A stretch of DNA of 64,000 nucleotides from Bacteroidota bacterium (GTDB taxonomy: Bacteria > Bacteroidota > Bacteroidia > Bacteroidales > P3): positions 124,001-188,000 of the forward strand of contig JAFNAQ010000004.1 of the NCBI GenBank assembly GCA_017860275.1, in the 5' to 3' direction. The position numbers and the translations under genes were made by a program. The notes under the pieces are model-generated. The model did not search any database. It was not told where the DNA came from and saw only the letters and a list, made by a program, of their open reading frames with translations. Of the stretch, positions 36,981 through 44,814 are shown piece after piece (position 1 is the first letter of the stretch; each line of letters opens with the position of its first letter).

Positions 36981-36988
36981 GCAGATTT

Positions 36989-37186
36989 ATGGATATTTTT
37001 AGTGTAATAAAAGAAAGAAGGGACTTGCTTGGGGTAACTCAACAAGAGTTGTCTGAAATATCTGGAATAAGTTTAAAGACAATAATTCAAATTGAGAACA
37101 AAAAAGCAAACCCTTCATTTAACACCCTATCTAAGATAGTTGATGTATTAGGGATGGAAATAACCTTAAGAATAAAGACAAAGTAG
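36989..37186 (+). CDS. hipB: HipB-like HTH antitoxin / autorepressor
   Basis: A 65-residue XRE-family helix-turn-helix protein (VTQQELSEISGISLKTIIQIEN is the HTH), ending in a short beta strand (MEITLRIKTK) of the kind used for dimerisation in HipB. First gene of a three-gene operon; hipS follows after 14 bp. It would bind operators in its own promoter and help neutralise the kinase HipT. Confidence 0.85.
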   Translation: MDIFSVIKERRDLLGVTQQELSEISGISLKTIIQIENKKANPSFNTLSKIVDVLGMEITLRIKTK

Positions 37187-37200
37187 AATAATTGTATAAT

Positions 37201-37530
37201 ATGAGAAGAGCAGAAATATATGTAAATAATGTTCTTGCAGGAGTATTATCCGAGAATGATAATAATACCTATTCTTTTGTATATGATGATAGTTATTACA
37301 CAAATCCTAATGCACTCCCAATAAGCCTTACACTTCCAAAGACGAGCAAAGAATTTCATTCCGATTTTATTTTTTCATTCTTTCTTAATATGCTATCTGA
37401 GGGTGCTAATAAAAAACTTCAATGTGCAAGACTTAAGATTGATGAGGATGACTATTTTGGGCTATTATTGGCAACAGCCGATAAAGACACAATAGGAGCT
37501 GTAACGGTAAAGGAATTGAGAAATGGATAA
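37201..37530 (+). CDS. hipS: HipS-like protein (HipA N-terminal subdomain as separate gene)
   Basis: 109 residues from the ATG at 37201 (an in-frame TTG three codons earlier is less likely). The sequence RAEIYVNNVLAGVLSENDNNTYSFVYDDSYY and LPISLTLP is the HipA N-terminal subdomain 1 (couple_hipA) fold on its own, as in HipS of E. coli O127 HipBST. In that system HipS, not HipB, is the main antitoxin. Its last 8 bases overlap the start of hipT (ATGGATAA), a frame change that is a normal gene junction rather than a broken hipA. Confidence 0.85.
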   Translation: MRRAEIYVNNVLAGVLSENDNNTYSFVYDDSYYTNPNALPISLTLPKTSKEFHSDFIFSFFLNMLSEGANKKLQCARLKIDEDDYFGLLLATADKDTIGAVTVKELRNG

Positions 37531-38449
37531 GGTAAAGATCGGAAATAAACAAATATATCAAGTATTAGACTTCTCGAATGATGAGGATAATATCGATATT
37601 ATTAATAATATTGAACATCTCTCCATTTCTGGTGTTCAGGAAAAGCTATCAGTTGTAATAAATAAGGGTAGACTTGTTATTGCTGATAGAGATACTCAAT
37701 CCACACATATACTTAAGACTATTCCTTCAGTTAGGACATTAAGATATAGAGAGTATATTCCTGCTAATGAAAATCTGACAATGGATATTGCAAAACAGGT
37801 ATATAAGATAAAGACTGCAGATAATGCTATTGTTTTTTTTAAAAACTCTGAGATGGCTTATCTTACTAAACGTTTTGATATCGATGCAAATGGGAATAAG
37901 ATAATGCAAGAAGATTTCTCATCTCTTATGCAGATAAATAATCCTTCTCATAATTCTAAGTATTATGGGTCTTATGAGGATATTGCATTATTGATTTCTA
38001 AGTATACAAAGGCAACAAAAATTGAATTAGGTAAATTCTTTAAACTAGTCTTATTCAACTATCTATTTGGCAATGGAGATGCTCACCTAAAAAACTTTTC
38101 CCTGCAAATAACTCCTAATTTGGACTATGTTCTTACTCCAGCTTATGACTTAATGAACACATCCTTACATATAAATGATAGTGATTTTGCTCTGAGCGAT
38201 GGACTATCAAGAGGGCTTATTAGGTCAGAAATCTATACTAATACATCTCACCCATGTATTGAGGATTTTATTGAGTTTGGAAAAATAATTGGACTTTTAG
38301 ATATACAGATTAACTCATTAATTAAGCCCTTTATTCAAAAGCAAGACAAGGTTTATGATTTATGTAATAACTCATACTTTGACAATAGGTTAAAGAGGAT
38401 GTATATTAGATCTTATGAAGAAAGGTTTAGTCGTTTAATAAGAAAATAA
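37523..38449 (+). CDS. hipT: HipT-like serine/threonine kinase toxin
   Basis: A 308-residue HipA-like kinase without N-terminal subdomain 1. The glycine-rich loop is LSISGVQEKLS with the SIS serines S34 and S36, the pair that is autophosphorylated in HipT. K65 (HILK) would bind ATP, GNGDAHLKNFS provides the catalytic D186 and N191, and TPAYDL the metal-binding D209. In E. coli O127 HipT phosphorylates tryptophanyl-tRNA synthetase; here the target is unknown. All kinase residues look intact, so the toxin is probably active. Confidence 0.87.
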   Translation: MDKVKIGNKQIYQVLDFSNDEDNIDIINNIEHLSISGVQEKLSVVINKGRLVIADRDTQSTHILKTIPSVRTLRYREYIPANENLTMDIAKQVYKIKTADNAIVFFKNSEMAYLTKRFDIDANGNKIMQEDFSSLMQINNPSHNSKYYGSYEDIALLISKYTKATKIELGKFFKLVLFNYLFGNGDAHLKNFSLQITPNLDYVLTPAYDLMNTSLHINDSDFALSDGLSRGLIRSEIYTNTSHPCIEDFIEFGKIIGLLDIQINSLIKPFIQKQDKVYDLCNNSYFDNRLKRMYIRSYEERFSRLIRK

Positions 38450-38455
38450 AATATT

Positions 38456-39568
38456 ATGGCAAATATTTATGATATCGCTTTTGCTAATATTTATGGTGTA
38501 GGTCCTGCTGTTGCAAGGGAGCTTATGGAGAATTATTCTTCTACTGAAGAGTTATTCTCTGAGTCAAGAAAATGTCTTGAGGCTATTTTCAAGAATAGGA
38601 CAAGGACAATAGACGATATTTTAAACAAGACCATGTTCGCAAAATGCGAGAAGGAGATGGAGTTTATGGAGAAGTATAATATTAGATGCTTCTTCTTTAA
38701 GGATAGCGACTACCCTAAGAAACTACTCCAAATTCCAGATATGCCTATTTGTTTCTATTACCAAGGCACAAATGATCTAAAGACCGATAGAATGATAGCC
38801 GTTGTAGGAACTCGCAATGCAACAAAGTATGGTAAGGAGATTACCGAGCAAATTGTCTCTGAACTAAAACACTATAATGTAGGTATTGTTAGTGGTTTGG
38901 CTTATGGGATAGATACTGCTGCACATCATAGGAGTATAATGGAGGATATTCCAACTTTCGGTGTTCTTGGTCACGGACTAGATATGATTTACCCTAAGCA
39001 AAACTTCGATATTGCAAAGACTATGATTGACAAGGGAGGACTTATTACAGAGTTTATGACCGAGACTAAACCAATTCCCCAGAATTTTCCAAGAAGAAAT
39101 AGGATAATTGCAGGACTATGTGATGCTACAATATGTGTTGAAGCGGCTAAGAAAGGAGGAGCTCTTCTGACTGCCGATTTGGCTAATCAGTATAATAGAG
39201 AGGTTTTTGCTGTGCCAGGTAGGATAGGAGATAATTATTCCGAAGGGTGCAATTATTTAATTCGTACAACAAGGGCTAATATATTACATAATGTTACAGA
39301 TATTGCAGAGCTAATGAACTGGGATGAGGGTAATCAGCTATCCTTGTTTAAAGAAGAGAAAACTAATGCTCAATTAAAGATGTTGGCTAATCTGTCAAAG
39401 GACGAGAAATTAATTTACGAATATATTGCTGGTAAAAAAGAAGCGAACATTGATGATATTTCAATCGAATGTTCGCTAAATCCTTCTATATTGGCAGGAT
39501 GTCTTCTTAATCTTGAACTAGAGGGAATTATTAAATGTCTTCCAGGTAAGATGTATAGAATATCTTAG
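38456..39568 (+). CDS. dprA: DNA-processing protein DprA
   Basis: A 370-residue DprA. An N-terminal helical (SAM/HhH-like) part precedes the Rossmann-like core: AVVGTRNATKYGKEI, VSGLAYGIDTAAHHRSI, GVLGHGLDMIYPKQN, TEFMTETKPIPQNFPRRNRIIAGL and GGALLTADLANQYNREVFAVPG. A winged-helix DML1-like end closes the protein. It loads RecA onto incoming single-stranded DNA in transformation. It starts 6 bp after hipT, and ends 2 bp from convergent gpsA. ComEA-like protein is at 53.8 kb. Confidence 0.95.
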   Translation: MANIYDIAFANIYGVGPAVARELMENYSSTEELFSESRKCLEAIFKNRTRTIDDILNKTMFAKCEKEMEFMEKYNIRCFFFKDSDYPKKLLQIPDMPICFYYQGTNDLKTDRMIAVVGTRNATKYGKEITEQIVSELKHYNVGIVSGLAYGIDTAAHHRSIMEDIPTFGVLGHGLDMIYPKQNFDIAKTMIDKGGLITEFMTETKPIPQNFPRRNRIIAGLCDATICVEAAKKGGALLTADLANQYNREVFAVPGRIGDNYSEGCNYLIRTTRANILHNVTDIAELMNWDEGNQLSLFKEEKTNAQLKMLANLSKDEKLIYEYIAGKKEANIDDISIECSLNPSILAGCLLNLELEGIIKCLPGKMYRIS

Positions 39569-39570
39569 GA

Positions 39571-40560
39571 CTATGAAAAATTCATAGCCAGAAGATCCAA
39601 TTCCTTGTTTGGTGAGCTACCTTTATATAGTATTCTATAAACAGCCTCAGCAATAGGAATATCTGCCCCATGATTCTTATTTGCATCGTGAATACATTTT
39701 GCAGCATAATATCCTTCGGCAACCATATTCATCTCTAACTGTGCAGAGCGAATGGAATAACCAGAGCCAATCATTTGCCCAAAGGTTCTATTTCTCGAAT
39801 GTTGAGAGTAAGCGGTAACTAGTAGGTCTCCAAGGTAAACGAAGTTATTAATATTTCTTTCCTTAATTGGAGAAACCTTTGATAGAAAATTCTCCATCTC
39901 TTGGGCAGCATTTGAAACAAGTACAGAAATGAAATTATCTCCTCTTCCAATACCCTTGCAAATACCTGCTGCAAGAGCATATATATTTTTTAGTATTCCA
40001 CCATATTCAATACCATTAATATCCTCAGATATAACAGTCTTCACATAGCGACATTCAAAACCCTTAGAAATTTTCTTTGCTAGTTCAGAATTAGTTGAAC
40101 CAATGGTTAGATAGGTTAGCCCTTCTTTTGCTATTTCCTCTGCATGAGAAGGACCGCTAACAACGGCTTGATTATCGTAAGAGATTCCATAGAAATCTGC
40201 AAAATATTCTGCAACGATTTGATTTGTTTCAGGCACAATACCCTTTATTGCCGATACTACATTTTTACCAACAAAGTCCTCTGGATTTAGTCCTCCTAAA
40301 GAACGAACTAAAAATGCTGAAGGGATGACAAATATTAGATTATTGGCAGATTTGATTATGTTTCTAATATCAGTATCGATATGAATCTTCTTTGCATCAA
40401 GCTCACATTGGCTTAAGAACAAAGGGTTATGTCCATATTTCTTCACTCCATTAGCAATCTCTTCTTCCCTTACCCACCAATATACCTCTTGATGAGTCTC
40501 GCAAGCTATTTTCACAATTGCAGTTGCCCAAGAACCACTACCAAATACGGCTATCTTCAT
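39571..40560 (-). CDS. gpsA: Glycerol-3-phosphate dehydrogenase [NAD(P)+]
   Basis: A 329-residue enzyme making sn-glycerol-3-phosphate for phospholipids. The dinucleotide-binding GSGSWATAIVKI is at the N-terminus; VVSAIKGIVPETNQIV, VSGPSHAEEIAKE, GGILKNIYALAAGICKGIGRGDN and GDLLVTAYSQHSRNRTFG are the family signatures, with the catalytic lysine in LKNI. Normal length. Downstream of the M49-like peptidase gene, separated from it by a terminator. Confidence 0.96.
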   Translation of the reverse strand: MKIAVFGSGSWATAIVKIACETHQEVYWWVREEEIANGVKKYGHNPLFLSQCELDAKKIHIDTDIRNIIKSANNLIFVIPSAFLVRSLGGLNPEDFVGKNVVSAIKGIVPETNQIVAEYFADFYGISYDNQAVVSGPSHAEEIAKEGLTYLTIGSTNSELAKKISKGFECRYVKTVISEDINGIEYGGILKNIYALAAGICKGIGRGDNFISVLVSNAAQEMENFLSKVSPIKERNINNFVYLGDLLVTAYSQHSRNRTFGQMIGSGYSIRSAQLEMNMVAEGYYAAKCIHDANKNHGADIPIAEAVYRILYKGSSPNKELDLLAMNFS

Positions 40561-40570
40561 TTCTTTAATT

Positions 40571-40595
40571 TAAAAAGGGCTAGTTGCCTAGCCCT
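40571..40595 (-). terminator. Terminator of the M49-like peptidase gene
   Basis: 8-bp stem AGGGCTAG/CTAGCCCT with loop TTGC, followed on the minus strand by TTTTTA. Confidence 0.8.
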
Positions 40596-40605
40596 ATGTT
40601 CTTAA

Positions 40606-42240
40606 TTATAAACCTAAGACTTTGGCTCCTTGATTGTAACGTATGTCACGAGGAATCTTAGCCTCATTTATTCTATCAATGTCTTTTTGTAATTCAGGAC
40701 GGATAATACCATTTTTTTCATTATATTCCTTAGCAAATTCTAAGTCCCCTTCTCCCTCAATTCTTAGTATAAGTGCTGCCCATTCTTCCATTGCTTGTTT
40801 TGCTCTATCGAAGTCGATTACAAATTTTCCTTCAGCATCACGAGAGAAAGCCTTTTTATCTTCAAAGAAGTTGAAACACATCATGTTTGCTTTTCCGTGA
40901 GCAGATGCAGCACCAAAACGAACAGAGCGAAGGATGCCTGCTATAAAAGTTGCATAAGCGTCGTTTTCTGTAATATTTGTGATTTCTCCCTTTCTAACCA
41001 AAGAAGTAACCATATATAAACCTAGTATATCAGCCTTTGCTTCTTCCCATCCTGAATATTGGTTTTCTAAAGCCTTTCTAACAGGACCTTTACCATTAAT
41101 AGTATTCTTTATTCCAAGTCCGTGAGATACCTCATGGAATGTTACATTAGAGAAGAAAGCATCGAATTTAATGTTTTCTAATTGTTCCTTACACATTATT
41201 TGTTCTGCAATAGGCATTAGTATATTATCGAACTTTGCCTTCATTGCATTCTTTAACTGAAGACGTCTTGCGCCTTTAGCTAGTTGTACTCTTTCGTCGT
41301 TTGGTAGATTGATAGCAATTGTTTTGCTACCTGAATTACAATCTCCACCATAGAATATAACATCATATACATTTAGATCGGAATCAGTTCCTGGAATCTC
41401 TTCTTTAAACTTAGGATCACAAGGTAAATCTTTTTGAAGTTCTGGTAACATTGAAGTAAACTTAGCAAGGTCTTCACTCCATTTTTCATCCTTTACTAAA
41501 ACAAAAGCCTCGTAAGCTGCCTTTGAACCAAATCTTCTGTCTTCATAGTTTTCGATTGGTCCAACAACGAAGTCAAGCTTAGATTCTTTCATATCCATCC
41601 AAGCCATGTCTGAAGCAAAATAATCATCGGTTTGGAAGGCTTTTAATCTTTCTGTAAGATATTTCTTTAATCCTGCATCTTCAGCAAGTGTAATAGCTTT
41701 CTTTAATAATACTTCAACCTTAGCAAGTTCTTGTTTGTACTCTTGGTGATACCATTTTACAACCAATTTACCCTTAGCATCACGACGAATAACAGTATAA
41801 AGATTATCCTTATTCTTATCGGTCAATGCGTTATATTCTTTATCTGTCATATCCTTTGGATAGAAACAAGCACCAAGAGGTTTTTCTCCATACCCAGGAA
41901 CGAAAGACTTCATATTATTTAATCTTTCCCAAGGACCATAGTTAATCATAGCAAACTCTCTCATAGCAGGGTCTTTAATCTTTAGCATATCTGCCTTGTT
42001 GCCATATGACTGTTTCCAGAATAAGTCATCCATGGTTTGACCTATCTCTAAAAAGATTTTTATTAATTCTTTTTCTTTTGCAGATAGTTTAGATAAATCA
42101 GTTGTCAAACTAAATAATGCAAACTCATCGACTTTTCCTTGCATAGCGTTCTTTTCTTTTATGTTCTTTTCTCCTTGTCCATATCCTACCATAGCAACCA
42201 TGCTTAGGGCTAAAAATGAATAAATTAGTTTTTTCTTCAT
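40606..42240 (-). CDS. Dipeptidyl peptidase III-like zinc peptidase (M49 family), exported
   Basis: A 544-residue protein with a signal peptide (first ~21 residues, ending GYGQ). VTFHEVSHGLG gives the zinc motif HEVSH at 369-373 and WEEAKADILG the second glutamate, as in M49 peptidases. Classical DPP III has a six-residue HExxGH; here the motif is the five-residue HExxH, as reported for a group of bacterial DPP III. Proteins of this group are sometimes misannotated as dihydrofolate reductase. It likely trims dipeptides in the periplasm. Single gene, terminator at 40571. Confidence 0.83.
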   Translation of the reverse strand: MKKKLIYSFLALSMVAMVGYGQGEKNIKEKNAMQGKVDEFALFSLTTDLSKLSAKEKELIKIFLEIGQTMDDLFWKQSYGNKADMLKIKDPAMREFAMINYGPWERLNNMKSFVPGYGEKPLGACFYPKDMTDKEYNALTDKNKDNLYTVIRRDAKGKLVVKWYHQEYKQELAKVEVLLKKAITLAEDAGLKKYLTERLKAFQTDDYFASDMAWMDMKESKLDFVVGPIENYEDRRFGSKAAYEAFVLVKDEKWSEDLAKFTSMLPELQKDLPCDPKFKEEIPGTDSDLNVYDVIFYGGDCNSGSKTIAINLPNDERVQLAKGARRLQLKNAMKAKFDNILMPIAEQIMCKEQLENIKFDAFFSNVTFHEVSHGLGIKNTINGKGPVRKALENQYSGWEEAKADILGLYMVTSLVRKGEITNITENDAYATFIAGILRSVRFGAASAHGKANMMCFNFFEDKKAFSRDAEGKFVIDFDRAKQAMEEWAALILRIEGEGDLEFAKEYNEKNGIIRPELQKDIDRINEAKIPRDIRYNQGAKVLGL

Positions 42241-42326
42241 AAATTAATTATTAATTGTTTATACATATTTTACTAGCTTTAGAGACTGCGAAAATAGTAA
42301 AAAAAAAATAAAAAGTCGAAAAGTAT

Positions 42327-42355
42327 TTGTTTTTAATTAAAATAGCGTACCTTTG
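42327..42355 (+). promoter_or_regulatory. Promoter and long leader of the RRM protein gene
   Basis: TTG (42327-42329), 18-bp spacer and TACCTTTG (42348-42355). About 115 nt of T-rich leader lies between this and the ATG at 42478, long enough for post-transcriptional control. Confidence 0.6.
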
Positions 42356-42477
42356 CCCCGTTAATTGAGTTGAGAAGTAATAATTCGTTATATATTTTTC
42401 TAAGACAAAAGTTTAAGTTTATTTATTCGTAAGTTGTTCTTTCCTTCTCATTTTATTTTTTTAATCAATATTTTTAT

Positions 42478-42813
42478 ATGAACATTTTTGTTTCAAACTT
42501 AAGTTACGCTATCAATGATGATGACTTAAGACAAGCATTCGAAGAGTACGGAGAAGTATCTTCAGCAAAAGTTATTATGGACAAATTTACAGGTCGCTCA
42601 AGAGGCTTTGGATTTGTTGAAATGTCTGACGAAAACGGACAAAAAGCAATTGAAGAACTTAACGGAGCTTCTTTTGATAAAAAAGTTATCAGCGTATCTG
42701 TAGCAAGACCACGTGAAGATAAACCAGAAGGAGAACGTCGTTTCAATAATAACAGAACAGGCGGAGACAATAGAGGTGGTGGAAGAAGTTTTGGTGGTAA
42801 TAACCGTTACTAA
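42478..42813 (+). CDS. RRM-type RNA-binding protein
   Basis: A 111-residue protein: one RRM domain (1-80) with RNP2 MNIFVSNLSY and RNP1 RGFGFVEM, followed by a Gly/Asn/Arg-rich tail (residues 85-111, GGDNRGGGRSFGGNN). Such small glycine-tailed RRM proteins are typical of Bacteroidetes and cyanobacteria, where they act as cold-induced or general RNA chaperones. Strong terminator at 42842. Confidence 0.94.
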   Translation: MNIFVSNLSYAINDDDLRQAFEEYGEVSSAKVIMDKFTGRSRGFGFVEMSDENGQKAIEELNGASFDKKVISVSVARPREDKPEGERRFNNNRTGGDNRGGGRSFGGNNRY

Positions 42814-42841
42814 TTTCTAAACCTTATGGTTTTTGAACAAG

Positions 42842-42873
42842 AGAGATTGTAGAAATACAATCTCTTTTTTTTT
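42842..42873 (+). terminator. Terminator of the RRM protein gene
   Basis: Perfect 9-bp stem AGAGATTGT/ACAATCTCT with a 6-nt loop and eight T. Confidence 0.92.
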
Positions 42874-42903
42874 GCTTTAAATTAAGGGCATTAAGGTCAT
42901 TAA

Positions 42904-42926
42904 AGACTTTAAAGCCCTTAAAGTCT
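42904..42926. promoter_or_regulatory. Palindromic operator candidate at the M20 promoter
   Basis: Perfect 9-bp arms AGACTTTAA and TTAAAGTCT with spacer AGCCC. It covers the -33 region of the TATCTTTG promoter at 42938, so a bound protein would block polymerase. Confidence 0.5.
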
Positions 42927-42937
42927 AAAAAACTGTT

Positions 42938-42945
42938 TATCTTTG
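42938..42945 (+). promoter_or_regulatory. -7 element of the M20 amidohydrolase gene
   Basis: TATCTTTG, a full TAnnTTTG match, 40 bp before the ATG at 42986. Confidence 0.55.
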
Positions 42946-42985
42946 TAGTTCAATATTAGTATATGTAATCTATTAATAGATAATT

Positions 42986-44185
42986 ATGAAGAATAATAAC
43001 TTGATTATAGGAGAAATTAAAGAACTTGCAAAGGAATATTTTGACGAGATTGTTCTTTGTCGCCGTCATCTTCATCAATATCCTGAACTTTCTAAAAAGG
43101 AAACTGAGACTGCAAATTTTATTTGTTTGAAGTTGAGGGATATGGGTATAGAATATAAAAAAGATGTTGGAGGACATGGGATATACGGATTTGTAGAGGG
43201 GAAAAATCCTCAAAAGAAATGTATTTCTCTAAGAGCCGATATGGATGCTCTCCCAATTCAAGAGGAAACATCTTTGCCATATAAATCTAAGAAGGATGGT
43301 ATTATGCATGCTTGTGGGCATGATATTCATATGGCATCTTTGCTTGGAACGATAAAGATTCTAAGTAAAATGAGGGATAAGTTTGAGGGTAGAGTTATGT
43401 TTATTTTTCAGCCTTCGGAGGAATCTTACCCTGGTGGTGCAATCTCAATGCTTAATGATGGAATCTTTGATGAGGTTTTACCTTCGGAGATTTTTGCTTA
43501 TCATACAACACCCGAGATGGATTGTGGATATATAGGCATGAAGGAAGGGAAATATATGGCATCTACCGATGAAATATATATAGATGTGATAGGTAAGGGA
43601 GGACATGGAGCTACTCCAGACTTAAATATTGATCCAATTCTTGCTGCCTCTCATGTAGTTGTTGCACTTCAATCCATTGTTTCAAGAAATGCCAACCCTA
43701 CTATGCCTACGACTTTTTCTTTAGGAAGGTTTATTGCAGATGGTAGAACGAATGTTATACCTAATCATGTAAAAATGGAAGGAATAATTAGAACATTTGA
43801 TGAAAATTGGAGAAAGGAATGCCATAAACTAATAGAGAGAATAGCAAAACAAACAGCCCAGGCTTATGGAGCAGAGGCAAAGGTCTTTGTTGATGCAGGT
43901 TATCCTTTTGTATATAATAATCCAGATACAACAAAGAAGGCTTTATCACTTGCCAAGGAATATTTTGGAGAAGATAAGGTCCTAGAGCTTGAGTCAAGGA
44001 TGACTGCTGAGGATTTCTCTTATTTTGCTCAAAGAACCTCAGGTTGTTATTTTAGGATAGGTACTAGAAAAGAAGGTCAGCCTATAACAAATCTTCATAC
44101 GAATAATTTTGATGTCGACGAGAAATGTATAGAATATGCTATGGGAATTTCTTCTTATTTTGCTATCTCCTCTTTGAAATCATAG
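42986..44185 (+). CDS. M20 family amidohydrolase (N-acyl amino acid / hippurate hydrolase type)
   Basis: A 399-residue di-zinc hydrolase of the AmhX/HipO group. RRHLHQYPELS and SLRADMDALPIQEETSLPYKS start the catalytic domain; HACGHD (108-113) supplies zinc ligands, FIFQPSEESYPGGA the catalytic and metal glutamates, and HGATPDLNIDPI belongs to the lid dimerisation domain. It removes an acyl group from an N-acylated amino acid or peptide; exact substrate unknown. Cytoplasmic. It has its own promoter with a palindrome. Confidence 0.93.
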   Translation: MKNNNLIIGEIKELAKEYFDEIVLCRRHLHQYPELSKKETETANFICLKLRDMGIEYKKDVGGHGIYGFVEGKNPQKKCISLRADMDALPIQEETSLPYKSKKDGIMHACGHDIHMASLLGTIKILSKMRDKFEGRVMFIFQPSEESYPGGAISMLNDGIFDEVLPSEIFAYHTTPEMDCGYIGMKEGKYMASTDEIYIDVIGKGGHGATPDLNIDPILAASHVVVALQSIVSRNANPTMPTTFSLGRFIADGRTNVIPNHVKMEGIIRTFDENWRKECHKLIERIAKQTAQAYGAEAKVFVDAGYPFVYNNPDTTKKALSLAKEYFGEDKVLELESRMTAEDFSYFAQRTSGCYFRIGTRKEGQPITNLHTNNFDVDEKCIEYAMGISSYFAISSLKS

Positions 44186-44203
44186 TGATTATTAATTAAT
44201 TAT

Positions 44204-44233
44204 TTGTCAAGGATAAAATAATCAGTAACTTTG
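44204..44233 (+). promoter_or_regulatory. Promoter of the hpt-adk-obg operon
   Basis: TTG (44204-44206), 19-bp spacer, TAACTTTG (44226-44233); 23 bp before the GTG start of hpt. Confidence 0.75.
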
Positions 44234-44256
44234 CACAACCAAAACGAGGCAAATTT

Positions 44257-44793
44257 GTGGACAAAACAATAATTAAAGGCAGAGAATTCGTAAAATATTT
44301 AAGCTCAGAGCAAGTAATAGAGAGTGTTAAAGAGTTGAGTAATCAAATCAATGACAAGTATAAAGACAAAGAGATTTATTTTTTAGTTGTTTTGAATGGA
44401 GCTTTTATGTTTGCCTCAGACCTTTTTAAGCATATTAAAGGTAATCATAAGATTAGTTTCATAAAGATTTCTTCATACCATGGAATGAGTTCGAGTGGTA
44501 ATGCCGATGTAATTATTGGTTTGAATGAGGATATTAAGGATAAAAATGTAATTATTATAGAAGACATTATTGATACAGGTAATAGCATGGAGCATCTTTT
44601 AGGTATGCTAAAAGATAAGCAAGCCTCAAGCATTGAAGTCTGTACGTTAATGTTCAAACCAAATTGTTTTAAGAAAGATTTCGAGATAGGATTTATTGGA
44701 AGAGAGATAACAGACGAGTTTATTATTGGGTATGGATTTGATTATGATGGTTACGGTCGAAACTTTCCAGACATTTATCAATTAAAAGAATAA
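44257..44793 (+). CDS. hpt: Hypoxanthine phosphoribosyltransferase
   Basis: A 178-residue purine salvage enzyme making IMP/GMP from hypoxanthine/guanine and PRPP. The PRPP loop VIIIEDIIDTGNS spans 98-110; VVLNGAFMFASDL and SSYHGMSSSG are family blocks. Start is a GTG at 44257, preceded by GAGG; no ATG occurs upstream in frame. First of the purine-nucleotide set hpt-adk, an order shared by many Bacteroidales. Confidence 0.94.
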   Translation: MDKTIIKGREFVKYLSSEQVIESVKELSNQINDKYKDKEIYFLVVLNGAFMFASDLFKHIKGNHKISFIKISSYHGMSSSGNADVIIGLNEDIKDKNVIIIEDIIDTGNSMEHLLGMLKDKQASSIEVCTLMFKPNCFKKDFEIGFIGREITDEFIIGYGFDYDGYGRNFPDIYQLKE

Positions 44794-44814
44794 TAACCAC
44801 ATAACTTTTAAGCT

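Noticed and set aside
37201-38449. hipA gene broken by a frameshift
   Set aside because: The two frames overlap by 8 bp with an ATG in good position, and the kinase carries the SIS motif of HipT, so separate hipS and hipT genes fit better.
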